Assembly (NCBI RefSeq): GCF_006715635.1
Contig: NZ_VFNP01000001.1
Coordinates: forward strand, 434,001-498,000
Direction: 5' to 3'
Length of the DNA stretch: 64,000 nucleotides
From: Streptomyces sp. SLBN-118
Lineage (GTDB): Bacteria > Actinomycetota > Actinomycetes > Streptomycetales > Streptomycetaceae
A model generated the notes under the pieces. The model saw nothing but the letters and a program-made list of their open reading frames with translations. It was not told where the DNA came from and did no database searches. The position numbers were made by a program, and so were the translations under genes. Below are positions 19,237-27,305 of this stretch, one piece after another; position 1 is the first letter of the stretch, and each line of letters opens with the position of its first letter.

Positions 19237-19911
19237 TCACTCAGCATCCCCGAAACGGGACGTCGGCGGATATCCGTAGCGCCCATATAGACGGACGAAG
19301 TGGGCCGCTGTCACGACCCGTCGGCGCACGAGGCCGTGGGCCGTCCGCTCGTACAGCTCGACCTCCTCCTGACCGCCCGGGCCGATCGGCTGGACCAGAC
19401 GGCCCCCGATCCGCAGCTGTTCGACAAGCGGCGGCGGCACCTTGGGGAAGGCGGCGCAGACGATGACGGCGTCGTAGGGGGCGTGGCCGGCCATGCCGAG
19501 GGTGCCGTCGCCGACGACGATTTCGACGTTCTGGACACCCTCGTCGGCGAGGTTGCCCCGGGCCTTCTCCGCCATGTCCGGCCACAGCTCGACGCTCACG
19601 ACGTACGTGGCGAGCCGGGCCAGCAGCGCGGTTTGGAAGCCGTATCCGGTACCGATTTCCAGGATGCGCTCGCTCCCGGCGAGGCCGAGGGCAGCGATCA
19701 TCATGGCCACGAGGGAGGGCTGAGTGGTCACCTGACCGTGGCTGATGGGAATCGGAACGTCCGCGTACGCCAGCGCGTGGTGGGAGGCGGGGACGAATGC
19801 CGAGCGCGGGGTGACGCGCATAACCTGCAACAGGCGCTCATCCACCACGCCGAGGGCACGGGCGGTACTGACCAGATCTTCAGGGGTGAGACCGGGGCTG
19901 GGCTGGGGCAT
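19237..19911 (-). CDS. pcm: Protein-L-isoaspartate O-methyltransferase
   Basis: The 224-residue protein matches PCMT, which repairs isoaspartyl residues in aged proteins with S-adenosylmethionine. Characteristic segments are FVPASHHALAYADVPIPI, GQVTTQPSLVAMMIAALGLA, the SAM-binding ILEIGTGYGFQTALLARLA (about residues 84-102) and YDAVIVCAAFPKVP. The closing GGRLVQPIGPGGQEEVELYE is also typical. It is the first gene of a pair with DUF429. The start ATG at 19911 precedes the conserved N-terminus by a few residues. Confidence 0.93.
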   Translation of the reverse strand: MPQPSPGLTPEDLVSTARALGVVDERLLQVMRVTPRSAFVPASHHALAYADVPIPISHGQVTTQPSLVAMMIAALGLAGSERILEIGTGYGFQTALLARLATYVVSVELWPDMAEKARGNLADEGVQNVEIVVGDGTLGMAGHAPYDAVIVCAAFPKVPPPLVEQLRIGGRLVQPIGPGGQEEVELYERTAHGLVRRRVVTAAHFVRLYGRYGYPPTSRFGDAE

Positions 19912-19980
19912 CGTGTCCGCCTCCGGTCAAGGTTACCGGGAGCGGCCTTTCAGCCACGCCGATGCCGAACCCCGAATTCC

Positions 19981-20015
19981 GGGCTGCGGGCTGCGGGCTG
20001 CGGGCTGCGGGCTGC
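19981..20015. repeat. Heptamer tandem repeat (GGGCTGC x5)
   Basis: Five perfect head-to-tail copies of GGGCTGC occupy 19981-20015, in the spacer between the pcm start and the end of the GNAT gene. Such arrays change length by slippage. No gene spans it convincingly. Confidence 0.8.
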
Positions 20016-20194
20016 CGGACAGAAGTTCATCCATGGGGCGCCATACCGTCCCCGTCCGCCGATGGTGATCGACACACTGGGGCCCACAGCCACCGGGTTG
20101 CCGGGTGCCGCCGGCGACGACCGATCCCAACAGGGAGCCGGTGCTGCTCGACGACGCCCACCCCGGCCCCTGCCGCTGCCGGCCCAGCCGGGCG

Positions 20195-20776
20195 TCACCA
20201 GAGCTTGTCCGTCTCTCCTGGATAGAGCTCGATGCGGCTGTGGTAGAACGATGTTTGGGCCTGCCTGGCCTTGGCCGAGAAGAAGGCGGCCATGGTGACC
20301 TTGTCGAAGCCGGGCAGATCGCTGGGGAAGGGAGCCTGCGGTGTTCCCCCGATGAGTACGGCCCCCGGTAGAAGGTGCCAGCCGGCGCTCTCGTAGAACG
20401 CCAGAAGCGGGCGGTCGCAGGTGAACACCCCCAGGTCCAGTCCCTGGGTGGCCATCGTCTCCCGGGCCACTGCCACCAGGCGCCGGCCATACCCGCGACC
20501 ACGAGCTTCCCGGCTCGTCACCACCGTGCTCAGCCCACCGGCGGCGTAGCGCCGACCGGCGTGGACGATCTCCTTGAACAGGATGTCCAGCGCGGCCAGC
20601 ACCGAGCCCTCCTCCACCAGCAGCATCGACAACGGCCGCAGCAGAGGATCGTGGGTGGACGCATCGGCAGGGGTCACCGAGACACGCGCGGACGGCCACG
20701 CCTGCTCCTGGATCTCCCGCACCTGGACGCGCAACTCGGATGGAGTGGCCTCTTCGGGGAACGACAGGATCTGCAC
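20195..20776 (-). CDS. GNAT N-acetyltransferase
   Basis: This 193-residue protein has a GNAT fold. It has YAAGGLSTVVTSREARGRGYGRRLV with the acetyl-CoA loop RGRGYG, and LDLGVFTCDRPLLAFYESAGWH for the C-terminal strands. I placed the start at GTG 20776, just before the first conserved strand; an open frame continues upstream without domain similarity and the ribosome-binding site is weak. The substrate cannot be told. It is transcribed toward the heptamer repeat and pcm. Confidence 0.8.
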   Translation of the reverse strand: MQILSFPEEATPSELRVQVREIQEQAWPSARVSVTPADASTHDPLLRPLSMLLVEEGSVLAALDILFKEIVHAGRRYAAGGLSTVVTSREARGRGYGRRLVAVARETMATQGLDLGVFTCDRPLLAFYESAGWHLLPGAVLIGGTPQAPFPSDLPGFDKVTMAAFFSAKARQAQTSFYHSRIELYPGETDKLW

Positions 20777-20914
20777 CCGCTGATTCTGTCCACACACCAC
20801 GCGAGCGCAAGCGGTTTTCGTGGCGGACACCAGCTGCGGCACGATCGCCGGGTTCCGGCGTTCCGGAATCTGTGACCAACCGTCGCGCGGCGCACCGAAA
20901 GTCGCAGCGAATTT

Positions 20915-21064
20915 GTGTTCAACCCGCCTTCGACGGTCCCCGGAGGCACTGGAGCCCCGGCGGGCGCCGTGCCGCAAGGTCCGGACGGGTTGAAGCCCTC
21001 GGTCAAGGCCGTGGCGGTCCTCGTCGCGGTCGTCGTGCTGATCATCCTGGTGGCGGTGCTGTGA
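20915..21064 (+). CDS. Small single-membrane-segment peptide (49 aa)
   Basis: A GTG start at 20915 opens a 49-residue reading frame: a Pro/Gly-rich N-terminus (PPSTVPGGTGAPAGAVPQG), then one strongly hydrophobic segment (VAVLVAVVVLIILVAVL) ending at the stop. It diverges from the GNAT gene. The ribosome-binding site is not clear and I know no family, so it may be a real small membrane protein or the tail of a lost gene. Confidence 0.35.
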   Translation: MFNPPSTVPGGTGAPAGAVPQGPDGLKPSVKAVAVLVAVVVLIILVAVL

Positions 21065-21579
21065 AGTAGCGCCCAAGCGCCCAGTCCGGAGCGAGCCGAG
21101 CCCGCGCGTCCGCGGCGACGCATGGGCGTCGACCCGGCTGCGGAGCAGGGTCGTGCGGGGCGTTACTGTGGCGGAGGAGCCCAGGGTGACTCGGGCGCAG
21201 TCTTGTGCCCTGTGTGGTCTGCAGCCCTGCGTTCAATCCGAGCCAATACTGGCAACCGCCCGCCAGACCTCTGAGGTTCTCCCGTTCGGGCCCCGTAATT
21301 CTCAGGAGCAACAGCAGCCCCTCCCCCATCGGCCAACGACCGCTGGCCGTAGGAGTTTGCGGAGACAAACGCAACGATCATTTCCGTGGACACGCACTCT
21401 TCTGGAGTTCGGTCCGGAATGCGGGCAGGACACACCGGGATGAGGATGCGTTCAAGATCAGCATGGGCGCGGGCATATGCCGGTGCGAAGTGGAATGGCG
21501 GAAGCCGCAGTTCAGGGGCAGCCGAACTCGCGTCGCGACCAGCGACTCCCGGCCCCGCCCGGGTAAGCGCCGAACCTGT

Positions 21580-21605
21580 CAGCCGTCCCTGTACAGGGAC
21601 GGCTG
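21580..21605. promoter_or_regulatory. Perfect 26-bp palindrome
   Basis: The half-site CAGCCGTCCCTGT is followed immediately by its exact reverse complement, with no spacer. It lies 170 bases before the exporter start. It could be a dimeric-regulator operator or a cruciform/hairpin terminator. Confidence 0.55.
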
Positions 21606-21690
21606 TCGGCCATTTCGCCACTGGTTCCAGCCTCTTCAGGACCCTTGTGGGTCGCGTTTCGGCGTGACTAGGCTCCGTTCGATTTCAATT

Positions 21691-21712
21691 CCCGCACATT
21701 TCCCGCACATTT
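21691..21712. repeat. Tandem 11-bp repeat upstream of exporter gene
   Basis: CCCGCACATTT occurs twice in direct succession (21691-21701, 21702-21712), about 63 bases before the start codon at 21775. One-turn spacing and position suggest an activator-binding site. Confidence 0.5.
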
Positions 21713-21774
21713 GAGTGCCGCTTAGGCATCTCTCCTGAACGGGTCTCTTGTGCGGCGGCTCGAAGGGGGCAGGC

Positions 21775-23115
21775 ATGGAGCAAGCCTCGGTGTCCGGCGA
21801 CCCGGACGGCGCAGGCTTACGCAAACCGCCGACGGCACCATCGGCGGAATGCAAGCTGCATTCTGCGACGCGGGACGTCCGGCTGCTGTGGTCCGCGAAC
21901 GCGGCCGACGCGCTCGGCACGCACATGTCGACCGTCGCCTTCCCCTTGCTGCTTCTAGGACTCGGCTACACACCTGCGACAGTCGGCCTCCTCGCCGGTG
22001 CGGGCCTGCTCGTGGCCCTGGTGTGCGGCCCAGTCGTGGCGGTTGCGGCCGACCGGGGCTTACGCAAGCCCGTGATGGTCACCTCCGCAGCCCTCGCGGC
22101 CACGGCCATGGCTGCGGTGGCCGCGTCCGTCGTCAGCGGGCAGCCACCACTCGGTCTGCTCCTCGGGGCCTTCTTGGCGGAACGCATCGCCACCGCATGC
22201 TTCGAGGCCGCGGCCCGCGGCACCATCGCGCTGGTCTCCGCGCCGCAGGACCTCCCGCGGGTGGTGGCGGGCCTCGAAGCGGGCGACCGTGCCGCGCTGG
22301 TGGCCGGCCCCGCCCTCGGCGGAATGCTCTACCAGATCTCCCGCACCATCCCTTTCGCGGCCGACGCCGCCTCCTACGTGGTGACCGCCCTGTGCGTGCG
22401 GTTCATGCGCTCCGACCTGCGAGCAACAAGCCCCACCACGCCCCCGCCCGCTACGGCCGAGGCGATGAGCACCGAAACTCCAGACCCCTGCAGCGGCAGC
22501 GCCTTGCGAGCGCTTCCCGCCTTCGCGCGGGAGGCGTTCGCCGGATTCGCCCTGCTGCGGAGCGCCCCTCGGCTGCGGCTGGTCATGGCCTGGACGACGA
22601 CCGTCAACGCCGCGCTGTCCGCCCTGTACTTCACCGCCGTCTTCACCCTCCAGGCCGGCGGGGGAGGCGCGGCCATGGGAGTGGTGCTGGCGCTGTCCGG
22701 AGCAGCCGGACTCGTCGGCTCCGTCATGGCACCGGCACTGGTGCGACGGCTCGGCGGCGCGCGAACGCTCGTCGGGGTCACCTGGCTGATGGTGCTGCCG
22801 TCAGGAGGACTGGCATTCGCCGAAGGGCCCTGGGCGTACGGGCTCTGCTTCGGCACCTTCTGCCTGATCCTCGCGCCGGCCACCGTGGTCATCCAGGCCG
22901 CCGCCATCGCCGACACCCCCTCCCATCTCCAGGCGAGAACCGGAGCGGTACTCGCCACGGCCGCCATCGGCGCCGCGGCAGTAAGCCCGGTGCTCGCCGG
23001 GGCGCTCGTCACTCATGACGGCCCTGCCCCCTCCGCGGTGGTCTGCGCCGCCGCCCTCGCACTCCTGGCGCTGTTCACCTCCGTGCGCGCCGGACGTCTG
23101 AAGACCGGAGGCTGA
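21775..23115 (+). CDS. MFS transporter, likely exporter of the RiPP product
   Basis: The 446-residue protein has about 12 membrane segments and the layout of the drug/peptide-efflux MFS group (for example LLWSANAADALGTHMSTVAF and a GLLAGAGLLVALVCGPVVAV helix pair). ATG 21775 follows GAAGGGGGCAGGC. Three bases separate its stop from the peptidase start, so the two are co-transcribed. Two leucines (codons 15 and 96) use the rare TTA codon in the same context, GGC TTA CGC AA, which in Streptomyces makes translation depend on the bldA tRNA. From position it probably exports the processed peptide. Confidence 0.8.
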   Translation: MEQASVSGDPDGAGLRKPPTAPSAECKLHSATRDVRLLWSANAADALGTHMSTVAFPLLLLGLGYTPATVGLLAGAGLLVALVCGPVVAVAADRGLRKPVMVTSAALAATAMAAVAASVVSGQPPLGLLLGAFLAERIATACFEAAARGTIALVSAPQDLPRVVAGLEAGDRAALVAGPALGGMLYQISRTIPFAADAASYVVTALCVRFMRSDLRATSPTTPPPATAEAMSTETPDPCSGSALRALPAFAREAFAGFALLRSAPRLRLVMAWTTTVNAALSALYFTAVFTLQAGGGGAAMGVVLALSGAAGLVGSVMAPALVRRLGGARTLVGVTWLMVLPSGGLAFAEGPWAYGLCFGTFCLILAPATVVIQAAAIADTPSHLQARTGAVLATAAIGAAAVSPVLAGALVTHDGPAPSAVVCAAALALLALFTSVRAGRLKTGG

Positions 23116-23118
23116 CCG

Positions 23119-24981
23119 GTGACCGAACCCCTCACAGCAGGCACGCCGCAGCCCCCCGCCCCGGACAACGCTGGGCGACCCGGCTCGCGCTACCAGACCT
23201 ACCGCAGCGAGCTGCCCGAGGTGTGCGCAACCGATCCCACCCGTATGGCATTCACCGCCGACGCCGACGGCCGGTGCGAGGTGTTCACCTGGAACGCAGC
23301 CACCGGCCGGGCCCGCCAGGTCACCGACCGCCCGCGCGGCACACTGCACACCGCCATCGACCGCGACGGACACGTGTGGTGGTTCGACGAGGACGCAAAC
23401 GGGCTCGGACGCTGGATGTTCCAGCCCTTCGACGGCGGGCCCGACCTGCCAGGCCTCAGAGGCGTCCCGCCCGGCGTCGCTCGCGGCCTGGGAGTCGCCG
23501 AAGACGCCACCGTCGCCATGGCTGTGGGCACGGGCACGGGCACGGAGACGGGCACCACCATCCACATCGGACCGCGCGGCGCACAGGCCCGGCCGGTGGC
23601 CCAGGTCGACGGTCACGCAGCCCTCGCGGGCATCTCACCCAACGGGCAGTACCTGGCGATCAGCGGGCCGGCAGGCGCCGCCCGCGCGGTGACCGTCATC
23701 TCGCCGAGCGGCACCGTCCAGGCGGTTCTGCCCGGCGGCCCCGGCGGCAGCCAACTGTGGGCGCTCGGTTTCTCCCCCATGGCGCAGCGCGAGCAACTTC
23801 TGCTCGTCCAGCAGCGCCACGACCGCTACGTGCTTGCCGGATGGCAGCCCGGCACCGGTCTGCGCATCTTCGACTGGTGCACCTTCGCCACGGAGATCAC
23901 CGCCTCCTGGTACCCCGATCGCGCCTGCGTGCTCATCCGCCAGGACCGCCACGGCCGCAGCCACCTGCACCACGCAGACCTCGACACCCGCACGGTCACC
24001 CCGGTCCCGACCCCTGCCGGCACCTTGCTGGCCGCCGCCGCGCGGCCCGGCAACGATGTGCACTATCTGTGGACCTCCACCGCGCAGCCGCCGCGTATGC
24101 AGTCGACCGCGGGCCTGCCGCTGCCCCGGCTCGGAACGGTGGACGGCCACGTTCCGGGCGAGCACAGTGAGCTGTGGACATCGGGCATCGACGGGCCCGT
24201 GCACACCCTCCTCAGCCTTCCCGAGGGCATCTCACCAGCGCCGGCCGTCTTCCTTGTGCACGGCGGCCCCGCCGATCACGACCGCGACGCCTACGACGGC
24301 GTCGTGCACTCCCTGGTGGGCTCCGGGTTCGCGGTCGTTCGCGTCAACTACCGTGGCTCCACCGGCTACGGGCCACGATGGCGGCGCGCCTACACGGCCG
24401 GCGTCGGACTCACCCAGGTACAGGACCTGGCCGCCGTCCGCGCCGATCTGATCCGCCGCGCGCTCGTACGCGACGACGCCATCGCCCTGTGGGGCACTTC
24501 CTGGGGCGGCTACCTGACGCTGCTCGCACTCGGCGTCGACCCCGAACTCTGGCAGGCCGCCGTCGCGGTCAAACCCGTCGCCGATTGCGCCGCCGCCTAC
24601 CGCACCACCACACCGGCGCTCCGCGCCCTCGACGAGCGCCTGTTCGGCGGCACACCCGACGAGGTGCCCGACGCCTACGCCCGCAGCTCCCCCATCCACT
24701 ACGCGGGACTCGTACGCGCCCCGCTGCTGGTCGTCGCCGCCGAACGCGACGACAAATGCCCACCGGGGCAAGTCCGCGACTACCTCACCGCGCTCAACGA
24801 CGCAGGCGTACGGCACGAGGAGATGTGGCTCGACACCGGCCACGACGGCTACGACGGCCAGGACCATGTCGCGGTTCTGCGCCGCGCCATCACCTTCCTC
24901 GACCACGAGCTGCGCGGAGCCCGTCGCACAACGAGCCGCAAGACTCCCGAGAGCCGCACTCGGACCACAGCGAACCCCTAG
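23119..24981 (+). CDS. S9-family (prolyl oligopeptidase-type) peptidase
   Basis: This 620-residue protein has an N-terminal beta-propeller region (about 30-370) and a C-terminal alpha/beta-hydrolase domain. The serine nucleophile is Ser461 in LWGTSWGGYL; Asp544 in VVAAERDDKCPPGQ and His575 in DTGHDGYDG complete the triad. The fold and the HGGPADHDRDAYDG oxyanion loop are those of S9 peptidases, which often cut after proline. No signal peptide is present. It lies between the exporter and the precursor peptide, so it probably removes the leader and may release or cyclise the core; that role is inference. Confidence 0.85.
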   Translation: MTEPLTAGTPQPPAPDNAGRPGSRYQTYRSELPEVCATDPTRMAFTADADGRCEVFTWNAATGRARQVTDRPRGTLHTAIDRDGHVWWFDEDANGLGRWMFQPFDGGPDLPGLRGVPPGVARGLGVAEDATVAMAVGTGTGTETGTTIHIGPRGAQARPVAQVDGHAALAGISPNGQYLAISGPAGAARAVTVISPSGTVQAVLPGGPGGSQLWALGFSPMAQREQLLLVQQRHDRYVLAGWQPGTGLRIFDWCTFATEITASWYPDRACVLIRQDRHGRSHLHHADLDTRTVTPVPTPAGTLLAAAARPGNDVHYLWTSTAQPPRMQSTAGLPLPRLGTVDGHVPGEHSELWTSGIDGPVHTLLSLPEGISPAPAVFLVHGGPADHDRDAYDGVVHSLVGSGFAVVRVNYRGSTGYGPRWRRAYTAGVGLTQVQDLAAVRADLIRRALVRDDAIALWGTSWGGYLTLLALGVDPELWQAAVAVKPVADCAAAYRTTTPALRALDERLFGGTPDEVPDAYARSSPIHYAGLVRAPLLVVAAERDDKCPPGQVRDYLTALNDAGVRHEEMWLDTGHDGYDGQDHVAVLRRAITFLDHELRGARRTTSRKTPESRTRTTANP

Positions 24982-25079
24982 ACGTCCCGCTCCGACCGGA
25001 GGGGGATCCCGGCCGCACCGCCGTCCGCGAGAACGCCGGGACAGGCACCAAGCCAGGCACCACGGAGAGGAGGCACACC

Positions 25080-25199
25080 GTGCAGAAGGACATCATCAAC
25101 AACGACCCGCTGGCGGGTGACGAGGAGAACCGCAAGCCGAGCGTCGGGATCACCATCACGATCCCGTTCCGCAACGCCGAAGACTCCGAAGAGGACTGA
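25080..25199 (+). CDS. RiPP precursor peptide (putative)
   Basis: A 39-residue peptide is encoded from GTG 25080, with a strong GAGAGGAGG ribosome-binding site. The leader is Asp/Asn/Glu-rich (KDIINNDPLAGDEENRK). A beta-strand-like core SVGITITIPF (residues 21-30) follows, then a short acidic tail ending EDSEED. There is no Cys, so it is not a lanthipeptide or sactipeptide substrate. Prolines at 10, 20 and 29 flank the core, matching proline-specific cleavage by the adjacent S9 enzyme. Alternative candidates for modification by the radical SAM enzyme are Val22, Ile24, Thr25, Ile26, Thr27, Ile28, Pro29 and Phe30. Confidence 0.75.
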   Translation: MQKDIINNDPLAGDEENRKPSVGITITIPFRNAEDSEED

Positions 25200-25206
25200 T
25201 CCGGAT

Positions 25207-25242
25207 ACCGGCCGGTCCGGCGTACCTGCCGGGCCGGCCGGT
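25207..25242 (+). terminator. Attenuator-like hairpin after precursor gene
   Basis: A 15-bp stem (25207-25221 with 25228-25242, one G-U pair) around a 6-base loop begins seven bases after the precursor stop and ends 67 bases before the radical SAM start. It could stop part of transcription or stabilise the precursor message. Confidence 0.6.
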
Positions 25243-25308
25243 GCCCCACCCATCAACCCGGGCACCTGCCTGCGACGCAGCTTCCGCTCATACCCTCAAG
25301 GAGCCGAC

Positions 25309-27279
25309 GTGCGAGTACTGCTGGTCAATATGCCGTGGTCCCCCATCGACCTGCCCTCACTCGCCCTCGGCATCCTCAAACGCAGCATCGACGAACGCGT
25401 CATAGGCGCCCGGGCCGAAGTGCTGCACGCCAACCTGGAATTCACCGACTGGATCACCAAGCGCACCGAATTCACCGCCGACGACTACGAGTACTACGCG
25501 CTTTCCTCCTACTTCATGGGATGCGGCGACTGGGTCTTCTCCTCCGCCCTCTACGACGACCCGGAGTGGAAGGAGGACGAGTTCACACAGGTGATGAGCA
25601 ACCGACTGCGCAAGTCCCGGATGCGGATGACCAAGAAACTGCACCGGCAGGTACCGCAGTTCGTGGAGGAAATCGCACAGCGCATCGTCGATCACGCCCC
25701 GGACGTCGTCGGATTCACCTCCACCTTCCAGCAGAACACCGCCGCACTGGCAGCCGCCAGGCACGTCAAACGACTCGCACCGCACATCGTGACCGTCATG
25801 GGCGGCGCCAACTGCGACGCGGAACAAGGAGCCGCCGTCCACCGCAACTTCCTCTTTGTGGACCACGTCATCCGGGGCGAAGGAGAAACGGCCTTCCCTC
25901 AACTCGTGACCAGTCTCTCCGAAGGGCAGACCGACCTGTCCGCGATCCCGGGCCTGTGCCACCGCAAGGCCGACGGCACGAGCGTCGCCAACGCCATGGC
26001 CACCGCTCCGCTGCCGCCCGCCCACATCCTTCCACCCGACTACAGCGGCTACTTCGAGTGCCTTGCCTCCTCCGTCGCCCGCAACTGGGTCGAACCGAAG
26101 CTCGTCGTCGAAGGCGCCCGCGGCTGCTGGTGGGGTGAGAAGCACCACTGCACCTTCTGCGGACTGAACGGCTCCTTCATGCAGTTCCGCAGCAAGAGCC
26201 CCGAGGTGTTCTACGAAGAGATCATGGACCTTGCCAGGCGGCACCGCGTCCTGGACATGTACGTCGTGGACAACATCCTCGACATGGGCTATCTCAACAC
26301 CGTGCTGCCACGCATCATCGAGAGCGGCTACGACCTGCGCCTGCACATCGAGATCAAGGCCAACATGCGCCGGTCCCAACTGCGCACCCTCTCCGACGCC
26401 GGACTGATCTACGTCCAGCCGGGCATCGAGAGCCTCAACAACCGGGTGCTGGACCTGATGGACAAGGGCGTCAGCGGCTGCCAGAACGTCCGCATGCTCC
26501 GCGACGGAGCCGAGACGGGCCTGTCGGTGTCATGGAACTACCTCCACGGATTCCCCGGTGAGAGCGCCGAGGACTACGCACCGATCATCGAACAGATCCC
26601 GGCCCTGGAACACCTCGATCCGCCCGTCGACATGTCCGCCCGTATCGCCATCGAACGGTTCAGCCCGTACTTCAACCGCCCCGAACTCGGCTTCACGGGC
26701 CTCAGGCCGGAGGCACACTACCGCTTCACCTACGACCTGCCCGAGCGGGAGCTGTACGACATGGCCTACGTCTTCGAGGCTCCCGCCCGCGGCATCGGCG
26801 AACCCACCGTCACCGCACTCAACGACGCGCTCGCCGGCTGGAAGAAGCACCACGTGGACGCCCGCCTCACCCACGCGGACCTCGGCGACCGCATCGTGCT
26901 GGTCAGTCGGCGCCGGGCGTTCGACTGGCGCGCGATCGAACTGACCGACCCCCTCGAAGTCGCGCTGTTCCGTCTCCTGGACCAGCCGCACGCACCGGCT
27001 GCCCTCACCCGCAAGGCAGCGGCACGTACTGCCGGGGACGCACATGGCCAGGACGAGGTACAGCACATCCTGGACCGCTGGACCGCCCTGGGGGTGCTCT
27101 TCACCGACGGAGGCCAGTACGTGCACATCGCCCCCGCCGCCGTCAACGAGGACCTGCTGCGCCTGGACTTCATGCGTCATCTGCACACGGCCGAGGCATT
27201 CACCACGCCCGAGAGCACGTCCGGCGGCGACATGTCCGCAACGGCGCTGCAGAGTGCCCAGCCGCCCCTGACGGTCTGA
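25309..27279 (+). CDS. B12-dependent radical SAM RiPP maturation enzyme
   Basis: The 656-residue enzyme starts at GTG 25309 after AAGGAG. Residues 1-200 are a cobalamin-binding-like domain (LLVNMPWSPIDLPSLALGIL, then PDVVGFTSTFQQNTAALAAA and IVTVMGGANCD). The radical SAM core carries the variant motif C273-X7-C281-X2-C284 in RGCWWGEKHHCTFCGLNG, typical of the RiPP C-methyltransferase group (TIGR03975-like). The last 90 residues (about 527-615) resemble a PqqD-like winged leader-binding domain. It probably methylates or otherwise modifies an unreactive carbon of the precursor core. Confidence 0.88.
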   Translation: MRVLLVNMPWSPIDLPSLALGILKRSIDERVIGARAEVLHANLEFTDWITKRTEFTADDYEYYALSSYFMGCGDWVFSSALYDDPEWKEDEFTQVMSNRLRKSRMRMTKKLHRQVPQFVEEIAQRIVDHAPDVVGFTSTFQQNTAALAAARHVKRLAPHIVTVMGGANCDAEQGAAVHRNFLFVDHVIRGEGETAFPQLVTSLSEGQTDLSAIPGLCHRKADGTSVANAMATAPLPPAHILPPDYSGYFECLASSVARNWVEPKLVVEGARGCWWGEKHHCTFCGLNGSFMQFRSKSPEVFYEEIMDLARRHRVLDMYVVDNILDMGYLNTVLPRIIESGYDLRLHIEIKANMRRSQLRTLSDAGLIYVQPGIESLNNRVLDLMDKGVSGCQNVRMLRDGAETGLSVSWNYLHGFPGESAEDYAPIIEQIPALEHLDPPVDMSARIAIERFSPYFNRPELGFTGLRPEAHYRFTYDLPERELYDMAYVFEAPARGIGEPTVTALNDALAGWKKHHVDARLTHADLGDRIVLVSRRRAFDWRAIELTDPLEVALFRLLDQPHAPAALTRKAAARTAGDAHGQDEVQHILDRWTALGVLFTDGGQYVHIAPAAVNEDLLRLDFMRHLHTAEAFTTPESTSGGDMSATALQSAQPPLTV

Positions 27280-27305
27280 CCCCCGATGTGCCCCCAGGAG
27301 GCTTC

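Larger units (their letters stand above)
21065..21774. other. Upstream region of the RiPP-like cluster
   Basis: Open frames here on both strands lack domain similarity and I do not call a gene. The region holds a 26-bp perfect palindrome at 21580-21605 and a tandem 11-bp repeat at 21691-21712 and should contain the promoter of the exporter gene at 21775. Confidence 0.5.

Noticed and set aside
19981..20015. Heptamer array considered as CRISPR or parS
   Set aside because: Units are contiguous without spacers and unlike known centromere sites.
21163..21714. Open frames on both strands upstream of the RiPP-like cluster
   Set aside because: Translations lack motifs, start signals or typical codon patterns; treated as intergenic.
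25080..25199. Alternative reading that the precursor is only the tail of a long overlapping frame (24174-25199)
   Set aside because: The longer frame is antisense-like Arg-rich sequence within the S9 gene; the short frame has its own strong ribosome-binding site.
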